From contig OY740771.1 of NCBI GenBank assembly GCA_963513935.1, forward strand, positions 9,577,138 through 9,641,137: DNA of 64,000 bases. Reading direction: 5' to 3'. The notes beneath the pieces are model-generated. The model ran no database searches. It worked only from the letters and a program-made list of their open reading frames with translations, and was not told where the DNA came from. This document shows positions 1 through 10,799 of this stretch, one piece after another. This stretch comes from Aphrophora alni. Its lineage: Eukaryota; Arthropoda; Insecta; Hemiptera; Aphrophoridae. The number at the start of each line of letters is the position of its first letter. Within the stretch, counting starts at the first letter, position 1. Made by a program: the position numbers and the translations under genes.

Positions 1-245
1 GATGTCTGTCTGTCGCCTGTACAGTGTCGCCTCTTCAGCTCAAACGAGTGGATCGATGTAAACTGAATTTGGTATTTGGGCATATTTTAGCTACGTCTCA
101 GGACATTTTTTTATAACTTAAAATTAAGGAGTATCTGTAAAAACACGAAATTCATATTTTCTCAATATCGGCTCCAACGATTTTGATCAAACTGTGTTAT
201 AAAATGTATCTCTTAAGTAACCTAATCAAAACATATTGGTCGCCA
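1..245. repeat. Repeat family 2 copy (GATTTTGATCAAA family)
   Basis: Shares with 46020-46245 the order TGGATCGAT, TTTGGTATTTGGGCATATTT, CGATTTTGATCAAA, ATGTATCTC and TTGGTCGCCATCT. Further diverged copies are at 12780-12975, 19235-19560, 20710-20980, 27980-28240, 44690-45075 and 48750-48830. Confidence 0.65.
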
Positions 246-1697
246 TCTCACGAAAAACTAACAATCTCAGTGTAACCGGTAAAAATCCAAATAGTTGGAC
301 ACGGCTGTTATATATAAGACTTTTTTTCTCAATGGTTGAAGTTGAACCTGTTGCCGATTTTTGTCATTGGCATTTTCTCGTCGACCAAAAAGTATTCCAC
401 GGTTTCCTTGGGTTCGTCTTCCTTGAGCCGGCATTTAAATTATCTAAGCTCCCACGCAGTTGTAACGCATTAACAATAAGCCATATAAACCGTCAACGTT
501 TATGAAATGAAAATTTCAAACCCTATTATCACACATTGACAATAAACCGTATAAACTGTTTAAATGCGAAATGTAAGCAATCAATCGCAACACAATGTCG
601 ATCCCCACAAATAAAGTAACTATTGTATAAGTTAACCTAAAAATAATTTAAAACCGTTCTTATAAATTTTCAAATAAAATGAAAAGTATTTTGAAATTTT
701 ATTTTTGTTGTGAAACGTTATTTACCCTTAACAGGAATGTTCTTTAAATTATAAATTTATCACGAAATAAGTGAGTTATAGTTTGATTGGTGTAGCTCGT
801 GTATCACTGAAGAGGACGACCTTGTCGTTGAAACGCGTCTGATACTTAGGCGTATTTTTTGTGAGAATTGTGTTCTGTGTGTTTGTTATAATGTATAATT
901 GTTCTCATAAGTCAAGCTCAACATTTAATACGAAACAAGTGTTTCCAGGGGAAATGAATAATTTTCGGCAATCTGCAGGTAACACTGTTTAATATAACAA
1001 CAAAATCGGCGCTTATAGTAAATAAATACGGGACTATTGCATAGCGAATTTAATAAACAAATTTCTTCGATTATTCATTGCTTAATGTTTTTGGTGTGAT
1101 ACGTTGATCGTAGCTTATTTGCAGCGTGAATGAAAATAAATTTTAAAACATTTTAACGTCAATTCGCTCCAACAGAACTGAGTTATCCCTGTTGTATAAT
1201 GTTAATCCTTAGCCATATATTTCTTAGGATATCGTCCATAGAAGCTTTACAATATATATGACACAGGGATGGTCTATCACATTAAGTAAATAACATGCTT
1301 TTTGTATCCATGTTTGGTAAGGGTTAGATCGGGCGAGCACGGGCAATGCGGGCGGTCTGCAGCCCACACACACATGGTCTATGCTAATTACAACGTGACT
1401 TAGCCAGCTTTACTACCTACCGTAATTGTAGGGCAAATAAATTGTGCACTTTCCAAAGTACTGGCTGGAAAATTGTTTTGGCGAAATTCTCACAAAAACC
1501 AAGGTCAAAAATGAGGTTAACTGTCATAAAACACAGAAATTCTGATTTTTTATAAAATTTTCTTTGAATGTAGTTGTCAAACTTGACTAAAATTTATTAA
1601 AAAAATATACTAAGAGATAACAATTGTACCAGAATTTATTTTTCTAAAAAATATTTTCAAATTTGTATTTTATTAATATGCAATTCTACCAACTTAT

Positions 1698-1742
<45 letters not shown>

Positions 1743-1959
1743 AAACACTTTTCGCCATTTGTAAATGTTTAAAGAAATAGTACATTTTTGTACAATTGAC
1801 TATAGTATTTGTATTATTAATAATTATTATTTTTCATGATACATTGGTTTAGTTAATCTGGGTTGTTATAGATAATTATCAAGTAATTATGTTTTTTGTT
1901 GACCTATTTAAAACACATATCCTTTGACCTATTTAGAAAACATTTTGTTTTTCGTTAAA
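246..1959. other. No gene recognised
   Basis: AT-rich, with an 89-codon ORF (236-505) of no recognisable family. One ribozyme-like stretch at 805-845 is discussed under findings. Confidence 0.5.
1702..1741. repeat. (AT)n microsatellite
   Basis: About 20 AT units. Confidence 0.95.
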
Positions 1960-2445
1960 AGTGGATGCCTCTTGTAAATATTTTGTAATGTTTTCGAGAT
2001 ATTCCATTTTAAACGTTCGCCGTTTTTGAAAATGTACAAACAGCTTCAATAATTATTTGTTGGTTCAATTTTCGGTAACCATAATATGAGACTTGTTCTC
2101 CGGATGAAAAATCGAAACGCCGGCGAAGCGTAAGGTAACTTCAACCTCCATTACGCCTTTATTTAAGAGCTTTTTTTATTTGTTTTCTAAGAAAGGTCAT
2201 CTCCGGAGGAGCTAATTGATAGGGATAGAAATGAAGTCTTGGTTCACTAGTATACTGCTAAGAGGTTACTTAATGTGTATATCAAATATTCACTTAATAT
2301 CCTATTTACTTACAAAGATTTCTTTTTCTTTTTGTAAAAACACAAAATGGCCGACAGATGGAAATAAAGTTTTTTTTTCATATTTTTAGTTCTAGCATCA
2401 GCTCACAACATATTGCCGTGAAATTTTGAATCACCCTGTACATAT
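1960..2445. repeat. Mariner-type repeat family 4, copy 1
   Basis: Contains CTCTTGTAAATATTTTGTAA, GAGATATTCCATTTTAAACG and an end of CACCCTGTACA. Related copies: 28460-28790 (end CACCCTGTATAC) and 57890-58180 (end CACTCTGTATA). The CAGGGTG end with neighbouring TA suggests Tc1/mariner MITEs. Confidence 0.55.
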
Positions 2446-2886
2446 TTTTATCAAGCACGAAAACACATGAAACACAATTTGTTATTGAATAATAATGAAA
2501 AATTAATGTTCAGTTGTTATTTGGATAGAATAATATTGTTGTTAATTAATTTATTGATTTTTAATTTTTGGTTGTCTGCGTGTTTTTTTACATTAGTTTT
2601 ATTTTTTATTTTGATCATAAATTGGTTAATTTTTTTATTTCGAATAAATTATGGTTTTCGAGTTACTATATTTACAATTAAAGGGGGGTTAAAATCATGT
2701 GTGCGAAATGGTTGGGGGAGAGGGGGGTTCAGCGACACATTTAACTCGGCCAGTTTTAATCGCTCCAAAATTAACTAAAAACAATTTGTAGGGAATTTTA
2801 TGATCTTTAACAGTTGTATTTACCTGTTTTCTTTTATTTTTTTTAAATTTTAAGAGATAAATTGTACCAAAAATTTGCTTAATCCC

Positions 2887-3074
2887 ATGGGCGTACCCAG
2901 CGAGGGGCAGGGGGGCAGATGCCCCCCCTGGAAGCAAAAAATAAATCTTTATTATTCATTTTGTGCTGGAATTTAATACAATTCTTGAAATAACTATTTT
3001 AATAATCAATTGTATATCGAATGACCATGGCTTACCCCCCCCCCCCCCCCCTAGTACTGATCCTGGGTACGCCC
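2887..3074. mobile_element. Short element with ATGGGCGTACCCAG inverted ends, 12-bp TSD
   Basis: Left end ATGGGCGTACCCAG; right end CTGGGTACGCCC is its inverted match. Both sides carry TTGCTTAATCCC (2875-2886 and 3075-3086). Inside are G-run and C-run blocks (AGGGGCAGGGGGG and a 19-C run). Superfamily not assigned. Confidence 0.75.
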
Positions 3075-3552
3075 TTGCTTAATCCCTTTACCCCTCCTTT
3101 TAAAATGTGTGACACTTCGGAAAACTTTGGCCTGATCTATTTTTAATAAAAGGAATTATTTTAACGAAATTCCCGCAGTTTTTTTTTATTTACACTTTAT
3201 TTTTTTTCCTTTTTGAGAGAAACTATTTTAACTGATGTAACTTTGAACTATGCGAGTAAAAAAATATTGAATTATAGTTAATCTATTCCCCAAAGAGTTA
3301 CACCTTTGTGGTTCTTTTGTCTAAAACTTACTTATTATACTGTGAGGACGCATTGCAACATTAACTTGAGCGCATTGAATGTGCAAGGCCATCTGGCACC
3401 AGGCCACACAAGTAGTCCAGTACATTAGGTTTATTTACTGTCCATAGCTGTAATAACTTCACTAGCAGACGATGGTTTTTATAAAATTATGAAAGTTAAG
3501 AATAGACTACACTTCTATAAACACACGTGACTCGAAGAATATTTGTTCTTTT

Positions 3553-3795
3553 TTAAAAGCGAAAAACTTTTCGGTCATCATCCCCTTATAAAAAAAGTAG
3601 AAATGAGTATAAAATAAAGACCCCTACCTCTCACATACTCTAATAACGTCAAGGTCAAAAGAGAACAAGAGTTGGTCAAGTGAGACCTGATAGAAAAGAT
3701 GAAAGAGAGGGATCTAACCCAAGATTATATGAAAGAAGGTTTATATCCAGCTAGGGTCATCGAGTCCGCCACACCCCCATTCACCCTGAGAGTAT
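3553..3795 (-). repeat. SINE-like family 1, copy 1
   Basis: About 240-bp dispersed repeat seen at least 13 times in the window. In SINE orientation (minus here) the head has CCTAGCTGGATCTAC (A-box-like) and GGGTTAGATCCC (B-box-like) about 34 nt apart, then GACCAACTCTTGTTC, and the 3' end reads TTCGCCTTTAAACAACAA. This copy keeps the whole unit with a few indels. Confidence 0.75.
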
Positions 3796-3829
3796 CATTC
3801 GATGAAACTACAGCATCTTCAAGGTAGGA

Positions 3830-4165
3830 ATGTGTCTGCGCTGAAGAAAAAAAGAGGGGTCCTCCACACTTCGTTTGTTGCGTTTACTTTCAGCGGTACA
3901 ACCCCAATAAAAATATATAGACCTCAAATGCTTCTGTGGTAAACGCGTACCCTACTTTCGTTTCTTTTATCGGTGTAAATAAGAATAAAACGAAACGTGT
4001 AAATAAGAAATAAATAATAAAAGTCCGTCACGAAGTTGTAACTTTAGGAATTAAATGTAGCTAAGCAGTAATTTGTGTACCTAGTTTTCTTGGAATGGGT
4101 TGTACCGTCAAGTCAGGCTAGGGAAACAAGTAGAATGGAGGATACGCCCCTTACACCAGACACAA
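3830..4165. repeat. Dispersed repeat family 5, copy 1
   Basis: Reverse complement of 26285-26620; both share TTTGTGTACCTAGTTTTCTT-type sequence, the CCGATAAAAGAAACGAAAGTA segment and ACAACCCCAATAA. A third partial copy is at 27000-27150. Confidence 0.8.
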
Positions 4166-5149
4166 TCCCAGTCTGAGACTACTGTAGTTACTATTTAAAT
4201 ATCTGGAATGCCAGAAGGTAGTGTGCTTGGCCCTATCTTGTATCATCTTTTTAAATATAACCTTCTCCACACTGTTGGACATCAGTGCTTTCTGAGCTCA
4301 TTCTACAGGACAAAAGAAAGAAAAAACTTCATATAAACATGTGTCCTAAAACGCTTTGGTAGCCAGTTTACTGCTAGCGAAAGATTTCACCCTGATTTCT
4401 AATCCTAAAGTAACATTCAGTCTTGCTGTAATCCCTAGAACCCAAATTAAGCCGTTTATTTGGTAGTTTTATAAGTAATTTGACCTGAAAAATTAAGTTT
4501 TAAGATACATATTTTCCTAAGTTATCATTAAAATACAACAATAATACTTGACACCAATTGTTTGAAATACACATTTGTAAACTTTGAGGTTAGGTAAGGA
4601 CTCGCTGATTAGACCAATCAACTTCAAATTTAACTTTGTAATTTTAGTAATGAACACATTTTTTTTTTCATGACTTTTTAGGAGCTAGAGAGAAACTGTT
4701 ATACTATTTAAAAAACTAAAAAAAAGTGCAATTATCGGCTTAAATTGTTAATACCAATTTTAACTCAAAATAAGGACACATTTTATAGTGTTTATTTTTA
4801 TTCCACTATTACACTTGACGTATAATATCTTGCAAAACATTAGTTATTCTATTTAAAATGACAGTTCAGTGAGAGATTTCATTATCCATGATATAAGTGA
4901 GGGTCAGATGCAATAAGGAAATTGTACAAAACATAACCCTAGTTTTTCATAACAAATCGCACAGTGCTATGGTCACGCGTGCTGTTATATAGTCTCTGTG
5001 GTTATATAAGGTGGAAAGGATTTTGGTTGACTTTCACTTACAGTTTTTCCTACGTAACACTAATGACAGTTTCCTTGCTTAACATCGAAGGCACGTGACA
5101 ATCACTTCACCGTACAATGTTTCGTTGATTATTTGCGAATTTGTGTTTT

Positions 5150-5398
5150 TTATTTAAACCTCTCGGTCATCATCACCTTATAAAAAAAAGAAGATAAAAT
5201 AATGACCCCCTCTCCCCCGCGAATGTTCTAATTGTGTCTGGGTCGGAAAAGAACAAGAGTTGGTCATGAGAGACTGGATAGGTAAAATGGAAGAGAGGGA
5301 TCTAACCCAAGACTACGTGAAAATGGGTGTATATCCAGTTAGGTTACCACGGGATTGTCAAGTCTGTACTCAGTAAATTGAGCCCCTGAGGGTGCGAA
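5150..5398 (-). repeat. SINE-like family 1, copy 2
   Basis: Full-length diverged copy: tail-side CTCGGTCATCATC at the left, GGAAAAGAACAAGAGTTGGTC in the middle, box region AGGGATCTAACCCAAG, and the head near 5390. Confidence 0.75.
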
Positions 5399-5466
5399 TT
5401 TATCCCTCATGGAAATTAAAACATCCGAGACCAAGAAATGGCCACTTTTGCAATATGGTCTTGCAA

Positions 5467-5532
<66 letters not shown>

Positions 5533-5555
5533 TGCACGCGCGCGCGTGTGCGTGT
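5467..5555. repeat. (CT)n-(GT)n-(CG)n compound microsatellite
   Basis: About 25 CT units, then GT repeats, then CACGCGCGCGCGTGTGCGTG. The overlapping short ORFs on both strands are artefacts of the repeat. Confidence 0.95.
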
Positions 5556-5892
5556 ACGTATGGTTTAGTAATTTTTTTCCTTGTTTAAAAGCGTATATCC
5601 TACCAGTCATAATCCCCTTAAATAAAAAAACTATTCTGATTGATAATGATTGGAGAGTATTTTTACTACTCGTAAATAAATTTAAACTAATTTAGTCAAT
5701 TAGGCTATAGTTTGTGTATTGTTTATTGTAAAAACTCGAAACAAAATTGTGGAATCTTTAAACTTATAACAGATAGGAAAAACTTTCAAAAGGTCTTTCA
5801 TACTTTATCTATCTACACCAAACTGTTGGGAGTTACAGTTATTTAAACACAAATATGTAGTGTATAACTCTGAAAAACTGTTTTTATTCTCT

Positions 5893-6140
5893 TGATGTTT
5901 AAAGGTGAAAAACTTCTCGGTCATCATGGTTCGTATAAAAAAAAGAAGAAAAAGGATTTAAAAACAACCCAAGCACTGGAATAATCGAATATTGTCAAGA
6001 GAGTTGGAGAAGAAAATGAGTGTAGTAATGTTAAAAAAGAGGGATCTAACCCAATACTACATGAAAAAATGTGTAGGTCCAGCTAGGTTTTCGGGATTGT
6101 CAAGACCTTACTCACTATAAATGACCCTCTGGGGATTATT
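5893..6140 (-). repeat. SINE-like family 1, copy 3
   Basis: Starts GTTTAAAGGTGAAAAACTTC and ends in the head near CACTATAAATGACCC. A central part around GAACAAGAG is deleted relative to other copies. Confidence 0.7.
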
Positions 6141-8143
6141 TAGTGAATTTTTTGATGTTAAAATGTATTCAGATTTCCTGAAACCTAAAAAATCGGCCAG
6201 TAAATTTGAAAAAAAAACTAGTTTTCCTGAAATATTCTTTATGAGGAACTGATTACTTAGTGTAAAGTTCTACGATAGCTAATTTTAAGGAGTCTTAAAA
6301 TCTACATTCGGAAACACGTTATGATTGTTTGGGATCAAATTAATTAGTGTAATACCGGGATTTGGTGTAATCCAAGATATAGAGGTAACTACTGAAAACG
6401 TGCTGTCCCATTCTCTTTGATGTCTAAATACTTTCACCCCCTTAGACCAATAACCACCCTAGATACCAAACTCTTGATGAGTTAATTTTAATAAACTGAT
6501 TTGGAGAACGTATATTAAATTATAAAAAAAGTGACTACACAATATACACAACTTTAACTTAAATGGGTGGTCGTAAGGCTTTAGGCCTATTTGTAGTTCA
6601 ACCATCTAAATATATATAATTACCCCGGTGGGAATATTCAATAGTCCTTCCCGAGAATATCAGAAACGCCATTTTCCGAAAACTTACTCCGATATAATAA
6701 TCTAGGCAGCTTCACTAAATGAAATGAGGGGATATTCGACACAAGTCGTGCCGAGGTCTTCCACTTCTCTTCTGATTCCTGGTGTCCTCGTCTCTCGACT
6801 AATCAGTGTGCCACTGCCATCCCAATTAAAATAAACAATCGTAAACAGATCCTCACAATTCAATGCCGCGTAAAGAGTTTTTTTTACAATAAAAAGTTAT
6901 TTTTGATGGAACTATGTATGGGTGGAATTTAGTTATTATTTCTAAACATTTGTGTTTGTTTCTGTGTATGTATGCATGTAAGTTTATATAATTGTGCACT
7001 ACTTTACTTTATATATAATTATGTCCCTGTAATTGAAATTACAGGGACAATTGGGGCTGCTTTTGCAACAATTTTATATTATGTATTTAAAAAACATCGT
7101 ATTATTGTTGCAATAATTTTTTTTTATTATTATTATTTTTTCCGTACAGCTTAATTTTTAAGCTTTTTTTCACCTATTTTATCTAATTACTTTGTTTTCC
7201 TTGTTGCAGGTACGTACACAAGGAAATAAATTCAATTAATCAAGTATCTTGTAATGACGTAAGTAGACTTAAACTTAAAATCCATTATAAATTGATTTAA
7301 AGAAAGGTTAAAGTGGGATTATTTGGATACGATTATAATTTACACTCCCTATTGTGTTGATGCAAATGTACCTAAAACTTAATGTTTTCGTCCTTTAGCC
7401 TATTTTTCTTGGAATTATTAGGTAAAGAGACGGGCTCCATGCGAGTGTTTCTCCGAAAATTAACTACAGCAACTGTGCTCATGATAGAAGACCTAATTCT
7501 ACTGAACCTTAAATTATTTTATAATTCCGTCGTTAGCTACTCAGTTCTAAAACTGTTAACTTTCCCGTTTATACAATTTAATTTATCCATCAATCTTCCA
7601 TACATCAAATTGAGAAAGCCATCATCAGTCTAAAACTCGCGAATCGAAACGTCAATCTTGACAAACTGGATGGATGGACGGACATGGCGCCGTGACTGTC
7701 ATGTCTAACGGTCTTTAGAAACAAGTACAAATATATTTATCAGAGTACAGTTTGCAGGGAAGAGAAGTCTTGTTTTAACTCGATCATTAGGCCAGTCGTA
7801 TTTTAGACAGTGGTATTTTCAGAAATGATTTTTTTTTTAAGTGCAATTGTGGGAGTATCTAAAAATGAATCTATTTCTGAATTTTAACCCGAGTTTTTTT
7901 TTTTTAATCGAATTCCTTTCATTAGTCATAAAATGATGAAAATTAGTGAGAGAAATAGGTGAACCAAATAACCAAAACATTAAAGAAATTAATGTTGGTG
8001 TTTTATAAGATATAGATGCTTCTATTGTGTTTAATTTTACTTCTTATCGATATTGATAAGTATGGAATGGATATAGAATAAGGAAATAAGGAAGTAAACA
8101 AAGTGACTTACGTTATCGCTTATCCGCGGGTATGCACGGTTAT
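6141..8143. other. No gene recognised; holds splice-site candidate 1
   Basis: AT-rich. The small inverted repeat GTCCCTGTAATTGAAATTACAGGGAC lies at about 7023-7049. Short ORFs at 6972 and 7382 have no recognisable domains. Confidence 0.5.
7161..7215 (+). promoter_or_regulatory. Candidate recursive splice site 1
   Basis: ATCTAATTAC (branch-point-like), a pyrimidine tract TTTGTTTTCC, then TTGTTGCAG|GTACGT with the junction at 7209/7210. No AG occurs between 7163 and 7207. A 3' splice site abutting a 5' splice site is the signature of ratcheting in long introns. Confidence 0.35.
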
Positions 8144-8220
8144 ACCTAACCTAACCTAACCTAACCTAACCTAACCTAACCCAACCCAACCCAACCCAAC
8201 TCAACTCAACCCAACCTAAT
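8144..8220. repeat. Interstitial telomere-type array (CCTAA)n
   Basis: About 8 clean CCTAA units, then CCCAA and CTCAA variants. CCTAA/TTAGG is the telomere repeat of most insects. The orderly block of variants suggests expansion after mutation. Confidence 0.9.
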
Positions 8221-8559
8221 TGAAATCCCGAAAAAAAGCTCCAACAATTTATCGTTTTTGTAGATTAACTCAAGAAAACAAAGTTGATCGTTATACAATA
8301 ATTATTTAAAACTATAAAAACGAGTTATTTTACAATCGAGCCATTTTTTGGTCGCGTATGAAAGGGGATTTTTTTGGCTATTTAAGGTTCAATTTTCGGG
8401 AAAAAATCGCTAAACAGTGACCAAAGTTTTCTAATTAATAATTATTTCTATAAATACCGTTTTGAAGGAACTTTTAGATATTGATGAAGTTACACAAAAT
8501 TGTAATATAGCGGGTATTTAAGTAAGTTAAAACTTTAAATGGTTGTAGTTTCGTTATTT

Positions 8560-8945
8560 GTTGTCCAATCCACAAGAAAAACTCTTTATTGTATGCAGAT
8601 ATAATTGGGATTTATTAAAACATCAGCCGTTATCATTGCTATTTATTTGTTGCCATGGCAACGAGTTTTTCATTGTTGATTAATTTCAAACACAGGAATC
8701 TAGTAGGTGATAAACTTGTAGTAGTTTACAATTAATTGATTTTTTGATTCCATCATGACTTTACCTTTACAAACACGCATAGATTCAGTGTTATTATGAA
8801 TGTGAACACTGTTTATCAACCGGGTTAAAAAAGTTTCGTACTCGCAACGGTTTTGAAAGACGGGTAATGATTGAAAGCTTGTTAGTAAGTTTGTAACCAC
8901 TGGGTCCGTTGAAGACATCAAGAGGGCCAGAAGCCTTCAATCGTA
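8560..8945 (-). repeat. Dispersed repeat family 7, copy 1
   Basis: Matches 53630-54020 in opposite orientation. The minus strand has a 73-codon ORF sharing TFLTRLINSVHIHNNTES with the other copy. Nucleotide identity there is equally high, so coding selection is not shown. Confidence 0.7.
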
Positions 8946-9148
8946 AGAGATGAAATTGTGTAAGAGATTCAAAACGTAACTGAGATAAATTTCAACACGT
9001 TAAGAAATGCCGCGCATAGCATAGAGGAATGAGTACTGCTTCTCCAGGAAGAGAATGACGGCCTCTTGGAATACTAACCCTAACAAGAAAGAATTTGGCT
9101 TAATTTTAAGTATTTGTTTTTTGTTGTTGTTAAATCACATTTAATTCC

Positions 9149-9413
9149 ATGGGTGTCATCGCCGGGGGGGACGCGTCCCCCCCCAATATTTGAGATTTAA
9201 ATATATTTTTGCTAAAAACGAATGATTTACTTAAAACCTTAAAAGGTAAACATCAGGCTTTGTCTTTACTAGGGTTTTTAACATTACATTTCTGTTACAA
9301 ATGCATAAATAAATGCATAAAAACGATGTTTTGAAAAGTTTAATTTTAAAAAATGTCCATACCCCCAGACCCCCGGCATATGCCCCCCCCCAATAATGAA
9401 CTGGACGCCCATG
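9149..9413. mobile_element. Related element with ATGGGTGTC / GGACGCCCAT ends, 9-bp TSD
   Basis: Same layout as 2887-3074: inverted ends, G/C homopolymer blocks just inside both ends, AT-rich middle. TTTAATTCC flanks both sides (9140-9148 and 9414-9422). Confidence 0.7.
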
Positions 9414-9509
9414 TTTAATTCCAAAGCAATTTATGCACTTTATTTGATTCTATATTAGAAAACAAAAATTTAAAGTTAATTTAAGTTTATCTTGCTTCTG
9501 AAAGATCCA

Positions 9510-9763
9510 GTATTGTAGTGAGGACGAGCGTGGAAATTCCTAAGGACCTAGCTGGATCTACACTTTTTTACATGTAGTCTTGGGTTAGATCCCTCACGTT
9601 TATCTTTCCTATCAGGTCTTTCTTGACCAACTCTTGTTCTCTTCTGACTCTGACGCTATCTTACAGAGTATTCGAGAGTTATGGATCTTTATTTTACGTA
9701 AGTTTCTTTAAGGGGATGATGACTGAGGGTGTTTCGCCTTTAAACAACAACAATACAAATATA
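9510..9763 (+). repeat. SINE-like family 1, copy 4 (best promoter-like boxes)
   Basis: Plus-oriented full copy. A-box-like TAGCTGGATCTA at 9549-9560 and B-box-like GGGTTAGATCCC at 9582-9593. The 3' end is CGCCTTTAAACAACAACAAT, a short CAA-repeat tail as in many insect SINEs. Confidence 0.75.
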
Positions 9764-10019
9764 TATTTCCAAATTTAGTCTGTGCTTCCTTTACTTCTGC
9801 TATAAATTCCCTCTAAACTTAAATATTATTTTTAATGATGTCTTCAAGTGTCATTTTAGTTCAATCATTTTTTCCTTAAGTAATTTTTGTTAGCGTTTTT
9901 TTTTACACTGATTGTTGTCATTAATCTTTTTACGCTTTTGCAAAATTTTATCAAAATAGAGTAAATTTTAAGGAAATGTTAATTTTGTGTTTTTGAATTT
10001 TCAAACTTTAAGTTATAGA

Positions 10020-10645
10020 AAAGACAAACGTATGGCCAAAATATGCCCAAATTTAAATTATGTGTTTTTGTACTCTCTAATTTTGAGTTATAAAAAGAAG
10101 AAAAGAAACAATTTTCTAGCTATTGTAAAATATGCCTAAATTTTAATTTTGTTTTGAATTCTTAAATTTTGTCTTAAAAAGAAGAAGAAAATTGTCTAGC
10201 TATTGTAAAAATTTGCCAAAATTTGAATTTTGTGATTTTAAACTATCAAATTTTGAGTTAAGAAGAAAAGGTTTCTAGATATGGCCGAAATTGTCCCAAT
10301 TTGAATTATGTGTTTTTTGAACTCTCAAATTTGGAGTTATAGAAAATGTAAAAGTTTCTAGCTATGGCCAAATTTGGATTTTAAATTTTTGATTTCTCAG
10401 GTTTTGAATTATAGAAAAAGTAAAAGTTTCTAGCTATGGCCAAAATTGGATTTTAAATTTTTGATTTTTCAAATTTTGAGTTATAGAAAAAGTAAAAGTT
10501 TCTAGCTATGGCCAAAATACGGCCAAATTTGGATTTTAAATTTTTGAGTTCTCAAATTATGAGTTATAGAAAAAGTAAAAGTTTCTAGCTATGGGCAAAT
10601 TTGGATTTTAAATTTTTGATTTCTCAAATTTTGAATTATAGAAAA
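10020..10645. repeat. Diverged 75-90-bp tandem repeat
   Basis: Seven or eight copies of a unit with TTCTAGCTATGGCCAAA, GGATTTTAAATTTTTGA and GAGTTATAGAAAAAGTAAAA. Copies toward the right are more alike. A short ORF at 10601-10798 begins in the last unit and runs into unrecognised sequence. Confidence 0.85.
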
Positions 10646-10799
10646 AGAAAAAACTTTCGGTTCACTCGTTTGGGGCTGTGTATCAGACAAGCGAAAGATA
10701 TCATTTCCCAAAACGATTTTTTTATAGTTAGGAAATCTAGAAATGGATATATTTATGAAGAACTCAAAATAGATTTATTGACCCATCATCATATTTAGA

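Noticed and set aside
2467..2778. 103-codon hydrophobic ORF
   Set aside because: Pure AT-rich composition gives F/L/I/N-rich frames; no domain, and the minus-strand ORF overlapping it looks equally random.
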